A stretch of 40,725 nucleotides of DNA, taken from Bacteroidales bacterium. Its GTDB lineage: Bacteria > Bacteroidota > Bacteroidia > Bacteroidales > WCHB1-69. Where the stretch lies: assembly GCA_017525245.1 (NCBI GenBank), contig JAFXTE010000029.1:1-40725 (forward strand), in the 5' to 3' direction. This document shows, one piece after another, positions 15,364 through 23,940 of this stretch (the first letter of the stretch is position 1; every line of letters begins with the position of its first letter). The translations under genes and the position numbers were made by a program. Under the pieces are notes generated by a model. That model made no database searches. It saw nothing but the letters and a program-made list of their open reading frames with translations, and was not told where the DNA came from.

Positions 15364-16608
15364 ATGAACATCTTAACCATCATATCCGCTACCATCATCT
15401 TCCTGGTAATCATCTGGTTACTGGTCGGAATCTTGTTGTTCGCCCGCAAGAAGATGATTCCCGAGGGATCGGTGAAGATCAACATCAACGGAAAGAAGGA
15501 GATCGAGCATGAGCGCGGGTGTACGTTGTTGCAGGCGCTGGCCGACGGGAAAGTCTTTGTGCCGTCGGCGTGCGGCGGCGGCGGTTCCTGCGGCACGTGC
15601 AGGGGCAAGGTGCTCAGCGGCGGCGGCGAGATCCTGCCCACCGAGCTGACGCACATCTCCCGCAAAGAGGCCGCCGACCATTACCGACTTTTCTGCCAGG
15701 TAAAGGTGCGCGAAGACATGGAAATCGAAATTCCCGAGAGCTTCTTCGGCATCAAAAAGTGGGAATGTAAGGTCGTCTCCAACCACAACGTGGCCACCTT
15801 CATCAAAGAGTTGGTGCTGCAGCTGCCCGAGGGCGAGGTCATGGACTTCCGCTCCGGTGGCTACATCCAGATCGACATCCCCGCTGGCACCGTCAATTTC
15901 TCCGACATGGATGTGGAAGAACCCTACCGCGCCGACTGGCAGAAGATGGGGCTTTTCGACCTGCGAATGAAAAATGGAACCCCGACGGTGCGCGCCTACT
16001 CGATGGCCAACTACCCGGCGGAAAACGGCATCGTGATGCTCAACGTGCGCATCGCCACCCCACCCTTCAACCGCAAGAAGGGACGGATGGAGAAGGTGAA
16101 CCCAGGTGTGGCATCCTCCTACATCTACAGCCTGAAGCCGGGCGACAAAGTCTTTGTGTCAGGACCTTACGGTGATTTCTTCGTGGAGGAGACCGACCGC
16201 GAGATGATGTTCATCGGCGGCGGCGCGGGCATGGCCCCCATGCGCTCGCACATCTTCGACCAGTTCAAAGTGAAACATACCAACCGGAAGACCACCTTCT
16301 GGTACGGTGGCCGCTCGCGCAAGGAGCTTTTCTACATGGACGAGTTCGAGCGGCTTGCGGCGGAACACGACAACTTCGAGTTCCACGTCGCCCTCTCCGA
16401 CGCGCTCCCTGAGGACCACTGGACCGGTCCCACAGGCTTCATCCACGACGTGATTTACGAGCAGTACCTGAAAAGCCATCCCGCACCCGAGGACATCGAG
16501 TACTACATCTGCGGTCCGCCCATGATGCTGCAGGCCGTTCTGAAGATGCTCGACAGTTTAGGCGTCACGAAGGAGATGGTGCATTACGATGATTTCGGAG
16601 GGAAATAA
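15364..16608 (+). CDS. nqrF: Na+-translocating NADH:quinone reductase subunit F
   Basis: 414 residues. An N-terminal membrane helix (about 3-27) is followed by a [2Fe-2S] ferredoxin domain with cysteines 70, 76, 79 and 111 ([12 protein letters not shown] and FCQVKV). An FAD-binding domain (RAYSMANYP) and an NADH-binding domain ([25 protein letters not shown]) follow. This is the electron-entry subunit of Na+-NQR, oxidising NADH on the cytoplasmic side. Length matches the family. The start codon overlaps the end of the minisatellite reading frame, so translation could be coupled to it. Confidence 0.96.
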   Translation: MNILTIISATIIFLVIIWLLVGILLFARKKMIPEGSVKININGKKEIEHERGCTLLQALADGKVFVPSACGGGGSCGTCRGKVLSGGGEILPTELTHISRKEAADHYRLFCQVKVREDMEIEIPESFFGIKKWECKVVSNHNVATFIKELVLQLPEGEVMDFRSGGYIQIDIPAGTVNFSDMDVEEPYRADWQKMGLFDLRMKNGTPTVRAYSMANYPAENGIVMLNVRIATPPFNRKKGRMEKVNPGVASSYIYSLKPGDKVFVSGPYGDFFVEETDREMMFIGGGAGMAPMRSHIFDQFKVKHTNRKTTFWYGGRSRKELFYMDEFERLAAEHDNFEFHVALSDALPEDHWTGPTGFIHDVIYEQYLKSHPAPEDIEYYICGPPMMLQAVLKMLDSLGVTKEMVHYDDFGGK

Positions 16609-16625
16609 TAGTTAGTAGTTAGCAG
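16606..16625 (+). repeat. Degenerate tandem tract after nqrF (GTTAGTAG family)
   Basis: AGTTAGTAGTTAGCAG begins right at the nqrF stop codon in sense orientation and ends at the truncated coding remnant downstream. Confidence 0.65.
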
Positions 16626-16946
16626 TTTTTTGCTCCTGAGTACGCCCATATCACCTTTGGCGACAACATCACTGTGATCAACGTGGCTGAGCTGGCCGGC
16701 GAATATACTAATGAGGAAATCGAAAACATGGATCTTGCGTACGTTTATGACGGTTCTACACACACCGGCACTCTGACGGCTGTCGGCAACGACGAGAACG
16801 GCAACCCCATCAACTATCAGATTGTCTTCACCTACGATGACAACGAAGATACCATCACCATCAACCTGCAATTCGCCAACGCCGAGGACGAAGACACCAC
16901 CATCAACTTCCCGTTGGTGTTCCACCGCGACGCAACTGCTGCATAA
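16623..16946 (+). pseudogene. 5'-truncated coding remnant, acidic beta-rich protein
   Basis: A frame encoding APEYAHITFGDNITVINVAE and continuing to FPLVFHRDATAA is open from 16623 to the TAA at 16944-16946. It has no ATG: it begins abruptly at the edge of the tandem tract, after an in-frame TAG. Only an internal GTG (16674) could start it, giving 90 residues. The composition (many D, E, N, T, alternating hydrophobics) suggests the C-terminal part of a secreted beta-sandwich protein. I do not recognise the family. A good terminator follows, which supports an old gene end. Confidence 0.5.
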
Positions 16947-16970
16947 GCGTTATCCGTACATATAATCGAA

Positions 16971-17006
16971 ACGGCGCCCACAGAATCCTGTGGATGCTGT
17001 TTTTTT
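16971..17006 (+). terminator. Rho-independent terminator
   Basis: The stem ACGGCG-CCCACAG pairs with CTGTGG-A-TGCTGT (with G-U pairs) around an AATC loop, and a run of seven T follows. It is placed 25 nt after the truncated remnant. Confidence 0.75.
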
Positions 17007-17061
17007 ATCCAATAACTTGCTAACCGCTAACTAAAAAAAGCGTGTCTTTTCTCTGAAATTA

Positions 17062-17087
17062 TAGAGACGTTTCATGAAACGTCTCTA
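17062..17087. repeat. Dispersed palindromic repeat, copy 2
   Basis: A perfect 26-bp palindrome with arms TAGAGACGTTTCA and TGAAACGTCTCTA, 42 nt before a promoter box. It is related to 451-478 and 33830-33853; the outer AGAGACG is conserved and the centre differs. Confidence 0.85.
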
Positions 17088-17128
17088 CAGCGTCAATTTC
17101 ATCTGTCTGTGTATATTCGTAATTTATG

Positions 17129-17136
17129 TACTTTTG
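17129..17136 (+). promoter_or_regulatory. Putative -7 box (TACTTTTG) of the acyltransferase operon
   Basis: TACTTTTG matches TAnnTTTG and lies 41 nt before the start codon at 17178. It is the only promoter-like box before the four-gene series up to 19931. Confidence 0.7.
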
Positions 17137-17177
17137 CCGTCAAATTGTTATCTGTCATTCAGCAAAACTATACATAT

Positions 17178-17519
17178 ATGAAAAAGAGAACATTTATCCT
17201 AGTGCTTTTCCTGTTACTGGGGATCTGCGGTCTCCGCGCACAGAAGATCTATTCCACAAACTACAAGTCCGAAGCCGACGTGAAGGTGTATGTGACCAAA
17301 TACCGTTCCGAAGCGGATCTTGTCGTCTATAAGACCAAATACAGTTCGGAAGCCACAGACAACAAGGGGGTCTGGTATTTCACTCAATACAAGAGTGAGG
17401 CGAAGAAGAAAATCTATTTTACAGAATACAGCTCTGAAGCGGATGTCAAAGTGTATTTCACCGACTACAAGAGCGAGGCCGGATGGAAAAACAAGTCCAA
17501 GCAACACTTGTTTTATTAA
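17178..17519 (+). CDS. Secreted repeat protein with Y-x-SEA units (DUF6150-like)
   Basis: 113 residues from ATG 17178. A signal peptide (KKRTFILVLFLLLGICGLRAQ) is followed by seven short repeats of 12-14 residues with the core Y-K/S/R-SEA and a following V/I-Y-x-T, for example TNYKSEADVKVYVTKYRSEA. This resembles small Bacteroidota proteins filed under DUF6150; that label is from memory. Such tandem strands could form a small beta-solenoid. It starts the operon with the MBOAT gene (12-nt gap), so it may take part in or be the product carried by that export/acylation module. Function is not known. Confidence 0.75.
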   Translation: MKKRTFILVLFLLLGICGLRAQKIYSTNYKSEADVKVYVTKYRSEADLVVYKTKYSSEATDNKGVWYFTQYKSEAKKKIYFTEYSSEADVKVYFTDYKSEAGWKNKSKQHLFY

Positions 17520-17531
17520 CCGATTCACCAC

Positions 17532-18728
17532 ATGCTGTTCACCTCATACGAACTCTTCTTTGAAATTCTGCTTTTCATACTCCTGTTCGTCATTGTCAAA
17601 TGGGGGCTCAAAAAGAGTTGGCTCAACAATCTTCTGCTCATCGGTGGCAACATCGTGATACTGACGCATATAGTGTCATGGAAATCGCTATTCCTGCTTT
17701 CGCTGCTGGCACTGGTGGCATACGGTGCGGGGCTCCTGTTAAGAAAGCGCAAGTCCGGCTGGGTGCTGGCTTTGTCACTTTCCTTACTGATTCTCCTCTT
17801 CTCTGTCCGCAACTACCCTCTGGTGCAGTCGTGGCTCGGCACCTGGTGGACCGACATGCTGGGCAAACATTTCCTCTCGGTGGAGAAAATCGGGCTGTCG
17901 TACATTCTGTTCCGCATCATCCATTGGTTGGTGGAAAGTTACAAGAACACCCTCCGAAGTCGCAACTTCTTGTCTTTCTTAAACTACCTGTTCTTCTTCC
18001 CGACTTTCATGGCCGGTCCTATCGACACATTCAACAACTTCCACTACTGGATGAACACAACCCGCGTACGCTTCAACAGGCGAATGTTCCTTGCCGGCAT
18101 TGGAAGGATCTTTATTGGAGCTGTCAAGGCCTTGCTCATCGTCCCGCTGATAAAGCCATACGCCATTGACTACCAAGCCTTTATACCTCAACTCAGCCCA
18201 TTGGGAGCGGTCTGTACCGCCGCCCTACTCTATTCGCTTTACATCTACATCGATTTCTCCGGCTATTGCGACATGGCCATTGGTATGGCCTACACAATGG
18301 GTGTCCGAACTCCCGAAAACTTCGACAATCCCTATCTTTCCAGCAACATTTCAGAATTCTGGAAACGTTGGCACATCACTTTCTCCACATTCCTGAAAAT
18401 CTATGTCTTCAAGCCAGTCATCGGACTGCTGAACCGTCTGCCCATCGCTAAATGGCGGATGGCGGTCTCCGTCACGGCCTATCTCGTCACTTTCCTCGTC
18501 TGCGGCCTTTGGCATGGCAGCACGCTCAATTTTGTTCTGTGGGGCCTCTGGCACGGCATAGGACTCTCTGTCTATAAGCTGTTTACGTATGGAAAAACGG
18601 CAAAGCCCCTCACCACAACACGTAAAGTTGTCGGCATTGTTGTCACATTCCTTTTTGTGACCGTCGGTTGGGTTTTCTTCAACTATCCTGTTGATAAGTT
18701 ATTGGTAATGTTTGAATTGCTGTTCTGA
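17532..18728 (+). CDS. MBOAT-family O-acyltransferase (DltB-like)
   Basis: 398 residues with about ten membrane spans. Family signatures are FFPTFMAGPIDTF, YIDFSGYCDMAIGMAYTMG, NISEFWKRWHITFSTFL (His281) and CGLWHGSTLNFVLWGLWHG (His328). The two histidines are 47 residues apart, the same spacing as the conserved pair of DltB. The enzyme should pass an acyl group across the inner membrane to an extracytoplasmic acceptor. Its stop overlaps the start of the DltD-like gene (ATGA), and a DltX-like microprotein follows, so the trio resembles dltB-dltD-dltX. No dltA or dltC is present, so D-alanine is not the obvious donor. Confidence 0.9.
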   Translation: MLFTSYELFFEILLFILLFVIVKWGLKKSWLNNLLLIGGNIVILTHIVSWKSLFLLSLLALVAYGAGLLLRKRKSGWVLALSLSLLILLFSVRNYPLVQSWLGTWWTDMLGKHFLSVEKIGLSYILFRIIHWLVESYKNTLRSRNFLSFLNYLFFFPTFMAGPIDTFNNFHYWMNTTRVRFNRRMFLAGIGRIFIGAVKALLIVPLIKPYAIDYQAFIPQLSPLGAVCTAALLYSLYIYIDFSGYCDMAIGMAYTMGVRTPENFDNPYLSSNISEFWKRWHITFSTFLKIYVFKPVIGLLNRLPIAKWRMAVSVTAYLVTFLVCGLWHGSTLNFVLWGLWHGIGLSVYKLFTYGKTAKPLTTTRKVVGIVVTFLFVTVGWVFFNYPVDKLLVMFELLF

Positions 18729-19837
18729 TGAAAAAAATATACACACTGAGAGTTTTAGCTTGGATTGGGATGGCGGCACTCGTCGCGATCCTGTTCTGGA
18801 TGGCGGTGGCGTGGTGCATCCCACCCTATAGCACGCCTGACAGCAGTGCGCAAATCTACACCATCCGACATCAGGATTTGCGTGACAACAACCCATTGTA
18901 CACAAATCTGCTGCTGAAGGGCATCAAAGAACATGACGGGTACTTGGTGTTGGGAACTTCGGAGACCAACGAGCTACCGAATGGCAACTATTTCGACTTT
19001 CTGAATGCCGATACCACCATCCATGCCTTCTTCTCCGTCATCGGCGGTGCCGGACGAACTCCTTGTACCTATTTTCCTCTAATTCAGAGCAATGAGAATG
19101 TGCGGAATCTCAAGCTTCTCTTTTTTGTCAACCCTTCCTATTGGTGCAACAAACTGGCGAAAAGCAATGCGGACTATTTCCACCGATATGTCTCGATTAC
19201 AGAATATAGAAAGGCTAATCATCCTAAGGATCAAGATGTTGACCATATTTTGAAGGTAAATCGTCGCAATGTGCGATTATCGGACAGAATTGTGGAACCT
19301 CTTTCGTGTATAGCAGACCGGGTTCGCCGGAAATATCATCAGGATCTTGCCTTTGCGCTGGATCCGACCAAGTTTTATCATCGTCTGACATGGGCTGACA
19401 CAGCTTGGATAAACCGAAAGGCACGGAATTGTACTCCTCCGGACAGCAACCAGCACAACTATTCGTTGAATATTTCCAGCACGTTCAACGTCTATTCCTA
19501 TATGCTGCGACCATATCCTGAGGAGCAGTATCGTTACGACGAATTGCGCACGATGGTCCGACTGTGCCGCGAACATGGGGTGGATGCCACGTTTGTGGTC
19601 GGCCCCTACAACCGAACCGCCTTCGAACAAATTCATCCAGAATATCTAAATGATATTCAACTGGTTGTAACCAATACCATCCGATTATTGGAAAAGGAGG
19701 GAGCGCAATACATAGACTGCTCCGAGCTCTCTGCAAATCCCGCCACATTCGATGACTGGCAGCATCCAAACAGTTATGGCGCATTTTTAATCTATCATAA
19801 AATCAGAGAATATGTTTTGGAAAAAGAGAATCGTTAA
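18728..19837 (+). CDS. DltD-like SGNH-type acyltransferase partner, membrane-anchored
   Basis: 369 residues. An N-terminal anchor (about 9-32) is followed by an extracytoplasmic domain with the nucleophile motif LGTSETNE (Ser78). The Asp-His pair lies in DDWQHPNSYG (Asp343, His346). The S...DxxH layout is that of DltD, the protein that transfers acyl groups to teichoic acid. Start ATG 18728 overlaps the MBOAT stop by one base. The acceptor polymer in this Gram-negative is unknown: capsule, LPS, glycan or a surface protein are possible. The 3' end overlaps the microprotein gene by 26 nt. Confidence 0.82.
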   Translation: MKKIYTLRVLAWIGMAALVAILFWMAVAWCIPPYSTPDSSAQIYTIRHQDLRDNNPLYTNLLLKGIKEHDGYLVLGTSETNELPNGNYFDFLNADTTIHAFFSVIGGAGRTPCTYFPLIQSNENVRNLKLLFFVNPSYWCNKLAKSNADYFHRYVSITEYRKANHPKDQDVDHILKVNRRNVRLSDRIVEPLSCIADRVRRKYHQDLAFALDPTKFYHRLTWADTAWINRKARNCTPPDSNQHNYSLNISSTFNVYSYMLRPYPEEQYRYDELRTMVRLCREHGVDATFVVGPYNRTAFEQIHPEYLNDIQLVVTNTIRLLEKEGAQYIDCSELSANPATFDDWQHPNSYGAFLIYHKIREYVLEKENR

Positions 19838-19931
19838 AGTATTGATTACCATAGCAATATTCATTCTGGTATTATTGCTGTTCATGGTTCGTTCCGAAGG
19901 CGACATCTCTTGCCTGTACACCACTTTTTAA
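19812..19931 (+). CDS. DltX-like 39-residue membrane microprotein
   Basis: This small frame starts with ATG 19812 inside the end of the DltD-like gene, in another frame, and ends with TAA 19929-19931. The product has a basic N-terminus (FWKKR), one hydrophobic helix (VLITIAIFILVLLLFMV) and a short tail RSEGDISCLYTTF. Size, topology, gene position after dltB/dltD-like genes and the C-terminal Y-x-x-F all match DltX of Gram-positive dlt operons. DltX ends in a similar Tyr-containing motif proposed to carry the acyl group between DltB and DltD. The frame overlap suggests translational coupling. No database comparison was possible, so the homology is inference from pattern. Confidence 0.65.
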   Translation: MFWKKRIVKVLITIAIFILVLLLFMVRSEGDISCLYTTF

Positions 19932-19987
19932 CCATTCTGTTTTTATTACAAGATCGGATCATTTTCCGCGTATATTCATATTTTATG

Positions 19988-19995
19988 TATGTTTG
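19988..19995 (+). promoter_or_regulatory. Putative -7 box (TATGTTTG) of the T9SS type B cargo gene
   Basis: TATGTTTG fits TAnnTTTG and lies 15 nt before ATG 20011. It rules out the in-frame alternative start at 19993. Confidence 0.7.
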
Positions 19996-20010
19996 CGGCA
20001 AATTTTCGGG

Positions 20011-23000
20011 ATGAAGAGATTGATTTTATTCACACTCACCTTATTGTCCATGGTGAATTTGTGGGCACGAAAGCCCATCGACACCCTGTCGGCAGGGCGA
20101 TGGGAATTTGTGCAGAATCTCGGTCAATGGGAATCCCCCGTGCTGTACAAAGCCACTATGCACGGCGGCGCTCTTTTCTTTGAACATAACTCTTTCCTTG
20201 TCGCACAATTAGCCCCGAACCAATTAGAGGCTTTCCACGAGGCCAAACATTCGGGGAAACCCTTCCCGTCATCTTTTATCGACGCCGCTGCCTACCGGGT
20301 GACGTTCATGAATGCCTTGAATGATATCAAGGTGAACGGCATTCAACCTTTCGAACATTATTACAATTATTATATAGGCCGCTCTGCCAAAGGATGGGCA
20401 TCCCATGTATCCGCCTATCATCATTTGGAATACAATCAGCTATACCCCAATATTGATTTATATTTCTTAGGGGATGGTGATTACCTGAAATACGAATTTC
20501 ATATTGCTCCGGGAGGTGACCCAAAGCAAATCCAGCTACGCTACGACGGACTGAAAAGTATCTCCAAAATGGATGAAGTATTATTGCTGCACACTGCTGT
20601 GGATCGCGTATTGGAACTCGCTCCATTCGCTTATCAAATTGATGATAAAGGAGATACAATCCCTATCAAGTGTTCTTACTCCCTTTCAAAAAACATTGTA
20701 TCATTCACCCTTGACCAATACGATCCTGCTTTGCCGTTAGTGATTGACCCGACGGTGGTTTTCTCCTCTTACTCAGGTTCCACCGCCGACAACTGGGGCT
20801 ATACCGCCACTTACGACTCGCACGGCAACCTCTACGGCGGTGGCATTGTGTTTGATGTCGGCTACCCCACCACCCTCGGTGCCTTCCAGATTGACTTCGC
20901 AGGCCAAGTGGATGTCTCCATTTCCAAATTTGACGCATCGGGCGATTCCTTGCACTATTCCACCTACCTCGGCGGCAGCGAAACAGACATCCCGCACAGT
21001 CTCCACGTCAACGACAATGACGAGCTCTACATCTTCGGCACCACGGGCTCTGCTGATTTCCCCGTCACCGCAGATGCGTTCGACACTTCTTTCAACAGCG
21101 GTCCGAACATCACCCTCTCCACCAGTATGATCTTTCCCGCCGGATCCGACATCTTCGTTTCCAAGCTAAGTGCGGACGGCACGCAGCTGCACGCCTCCAC
21201 CTTCATCGGCGGCAGTGGTAACGACGGGGTCAACACCGCCGCCGGGTTGCGCAAGAACTACGCCGATGACAACCGGGGCGAAATCATCGTGGACGAGAGC
21301 AGCAACGTCTATGTTGTTTCTTCCACAAGCTCTTCCGATTTCCCCGTTACGGCGAACTGTTACCAACCAAACAGCTCAGGCAGCCAAGAGGTTTGTGTCT
21401 TCAAATTCAGCCAAGACCTTTCCTCGCTAATCTGGTGTACCTATTTCGGCGGTTCCAGTAATGATGCGGGTTACAGCATGTTTGTGGCGGCTGACAAAAG
21501 CATCTATTTCTGTGGCGGCACCACATCCGTAGATCTACCCATCACCCTCAATGTCTATCAAACCGCCCACGCGGACAACGGTGCTTCCGTTGACGGATTC
21601 GTGGCGCACCTTTCCTCGAACGGCAGTTTGTTACTGCAAAGCACCTACTTGGGAAAATCCGGTTACGACCAAGCCTATTTGATAAAAGGTGACGACGAAG
21701 ACTTTCCGCATGTGTTAGGTCAGACTGATGCCGACGGTACCCAATGGGTTCACAATGTCGCTTATCACGTTCCCGGAGGCGGCCAGTTTTTGACAAAGTT
21801 GTCGAAAAATCTTGGCTCCGACGTCTGGTCCACGGCCCTCGGGTCTGGCAACGGCGGCCCGGACATCTCGCCCACCGCCATGCTGGTGGATTACTGCAAC
21901 AACATCTACCTTTCGGGCTGGGGTTCCCGTCAGCTGAACGGATTCGGAGGCACCAACGGACTTCCCGTCACCGATGACGCTTTCCAATCCACCACCGACG
22001 GCAGCGATTTCTATTTCATGGCCATCAGCGACGATGCCAGCAACCTGATTTATGCGACTTATTTCGGTGGTGCGGCCGGTTCAGCACGCGAGCATGTGGA
22101 CGGCGGCACCAGCCGGTTCGACAAACACGGCAAGATTTACCAAGCCGTGTGTGCGGGATGCGGCGGACAGAGCAGCTTCCCCACCACCCCGGGAACTTAT
22201 TCCAATGTTAACGGCAGCAGCAACTGTAATCTCGGGGTCATCAAAATCGACTTCAGTTTGCCCGTAGTGGTGGCCGATTTTCTGATGCCTAACGTCGTTT
22301 GTCTGCCCGACACCGTCTTCTTCACCAACTATTCGCAATCCATCAGCTCACAAACAGACATTTTGTGGAATTTCGGTGACGGCAACACATCGAATCAATG
22401 GGAGCCCTACCATGTTTACACCCAGACGGGATACTATGAAGTGACCTTGATTGTTCATGATTTGGGCAGCTGCAATGTGGCCGACACACTCCGGAAGCGG
22501 ATTCTGGTGCTCTCCAACACCCAATCCACCTTGCCCACGGTCAACATCTGCGCTGGTGAATATGCCGAATTGGGAGTCCCGCCGTCCATCGGGGTGGACT
22601 ACCTGTGGTCGCCGGCGGAAACGTTGAGCAATCCGGTCATCTCCAACCCCATCGCCACCCCCGACCAGTCCACCCTCTACACGCTGATTGCCTCCACCGC
22701 AGCCTGCGTGGACACCATCTCCCAACTCGTAGATGTACACGATGTCTCCGCCTCCATTTCAGGGGATTCCATCATCTGCATAGGAGAAAGCGGCACACTC
22801 ACTGTCAACATCACCACATCTGACAATTATATTGTAGAATGGTCAGAACATATTGATTTTCAAAGTGTTTTTTCGACAGATGCGACCTCTGTGACTGTGA
22901 CTCCTGCAACATCGCGCACCTATTACGCACGTGTGACCACCGACTATTGTGTCAGAATCATCCCTTTCCATATCACCGTATTCAATATTGAAATCACAGA

Positions 23001-23760
23001 TTATCAGGATTATCTACTATGTTTTGAAAATGAAGTCACCTTGCATGTGCAGTGCATCGGAGGTGTCCCACCCTACCAATACCAATGGCAGCTGGGCGAC
23101 GGCGAAACATCAATAGATCCGAATCCAGTCGTCACGCCACAACACACCACTACCTATACGGTTACAGTTACGGATGCCAACGGTTGCACTGCCACGGCAG
23201 TCGGTCAAATAAAGGTGCGGGAAGGAACTTTCCAAGATTCCTTGCAGGCATGGTGTTTGTTGCATGAGGTTCTTGCATATCACGAAACAACTTTGTTCTC
23301 AACTGATTACGGAAACGAATACACCTATCAATGGACACCGGCGCAACATTTGGAAACGCCTCACTTGCCAAGCACTGTTGTCGTTCCCGAAGAGACCACC
23401 ACCTACACCGTCATTGTAACCGACACGTTCGGATGTTCCCTCACGGACACAGTAACCATAAAGGTTCTCCCCGTGTCCTGTGAAATGCCATTTGTTTTCA
23501 TCCCCAACAGTTTCACGCCCAACGGCGACGGAATGAACGACATCCTGTATGTTCGCAGTGACATTTTGGTTGAGTGCTACTTTGTGGTTTATGACCGTTG
23601 GGGCGAGAGAATTTTTGAAACCCACGACCCCACTGTCGGCTGGGACGGCACTTTCAAGAAGAAAGAATGTCAACGGGGAGTTTATGACTACTATTTTAAA
23701 GGCATTTGCATGGACGGAGATGAGTTGGAAATGAAAGGGAATGTCACCCTGATACGGTGA
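20011..23760 (+). CDS. Large secreted protein: DUF7948/SBBP propeller, PKD and Ig-like domains, T9SS type B sorting domain
   Basis: 1249 residues with a signal peptide (MKRLILFTLTLLSMVNLWA). The first 240 residues (FVQNLGQWESPVLYKA) are the domain that usually precedes SBBP repeats. Propeller-type repeats of the form YSTYLGGS...DxxVTxDAF follow to about 720. A PKD domain (ILWNFGDGNTSNQWEPYHVY) follows at about 735-815, then Ig-like segments rich in TTTYTV. The last 90 residues (FIPNSFTPNGDGMNDIL to GNVTLIR) are the gliding-motility-type C-terminal domain used for type IX secretion. It is therefore exported through the outer membrane and probably surface-bound. It is monocistronic with its own promoter. 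Binding target unknown. Confidence 0.88.
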   Translation: MKRLILFTLTLLSMVNLWARKPIDTLSAGRWEFVQNLGQWESPVLYKATMHGGALFFEHNSFLVAQLAPNQLEAFHEAKHSGKPFPSSFIDAAAYRVTFMNALNDIKVNGIQPFEHYYNYYIGRSAKGWASHVSAYHHLEYNQLYPNIDLYFLGDGDYLKYEFHIAPGGDPKQIQLRYDGLKSISKMDEVLLLHTAVDRVLELAPFAYQIDDKGDTIPIKCSYSLSKNIVSFTLDQYDPALPLVIDPTVVFSSYSGSTADNWGYTATYDSHGNLYGGGIVFDVGYPTTLGAFQIDFAGQVDVSISKFDASGDSLHYSTYLGGSETDIPHSLHVNDNDELYIFGTTGSADFPVTADAFDTSFNSGPNITLSTSMIFPAGSDIFVSKLSADGTQLHASTFIGGSGNDGVNTAAGLRKNYADDNRGEIIVDESSNVYVVSSTSSSDFPVTANCYQPNSSGSQEVCVFKFSQDLSSLIWCTYFGGSSNDAGYSMFVAADKSIYFCGGTTSVDLPITLNVYQTAHADNGASVDGFVAHLSSNGSLLLQSTYLGKSGYDQAYLIKGDDEDFPHVLGQTDADGTQWVHNVAYHVPGGGQFLTKLSKNLGSDVWSTALGSGNGGPDISPTAMLVDYCNNIYLSGWGSRQLNGFGGTNGLPVTDDAFQSTTDGSDFYFMAISDDASNLIYATYFGGAAGSAREHVDGGTSRFDKHGKIYQAVCAGCGGQSSFPTTPGTYSNVNGSSNCNLGVIKIDFSLPVVVADFLMPNVVCLPDTVFFTNYSQSISSQTDILWNFGDGNTSNQWEPYHVYTQTGYYEVTLIVHDLGSCNVADTLRKRILVLSNTQSTLPTVNICAGEYAELGVPPSIGVDYLWSPAETLSNPVISNPIATPDQSTLYTLIASTAACVDTISQLVDVHDVSASISGDSIICIGESGTLTVNITTSDNYIVEWSEHIDFQSVFSTDATSVTVTPATSRTYYARVTTDYCVRIIPFHITVFNIEITDYQDYLLCFENEVTLHVQCIGGVPPYQYQWQLGDGETSIDPNPVVTPQHTTTYTVTVTDANGCTATAVGQIKVREGTFQDSLQAWCLLHEVLAYHETTLFSTDYGNEYTYQWTPAQHLETPHLPSTVVVPEETTTYTVIVTDTFGCSLTDTVTIKVLPVSCEMPFVFIPNSFTPNGDGMNDILYVRSDILVECYFVVYDRWGERIFETHDPTVGWDGTFKKKECQRGVYDYYFKGICMDGDELEMKGNVTLIR

Positions 23761-23776
23761 TATCCCAAAAAAATAG

Positions 23777-23784
23777 TACTTTTG
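23777..23784 (+). promoter_or_regulatory. Putative -7 box (TACTTTTG) of obg
   Basis: TACTTTTG matches TAnnTTTG. The start codon of obg is 157 nt further on, so the transcript would have a long leader made mostly of tandem tracts. Confidence 0.6.
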
Positions 23785-23816
23785 CAGCCTCATTTGACGA
23801 TGAAAGACGATGAAGA

Positions 23817-23937
23817 GCCTCTATTCACTATTCACTATTCTCTATTCTCTATTCACTATTCACTATTCACTAATCACTATTCACCAACAACAATCACCAG
23901 CTTCAATAACCAATAACCCATAACCAATAACCATTAA
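23817..23937 (+). repeat. Two degenerate tandem tracts in the obg leader
   Basis: 23817-23884 consists of CTATTCACTATTCACTAT-like units and 23904-23937 of ATAACCAATAACC units. They end 3 nt before the obg start codon. Similar motifs occur after pstC and, in reverse orientation, after cysH. Confidence 0.7.
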
Positions 23938-23940
23938 AGA

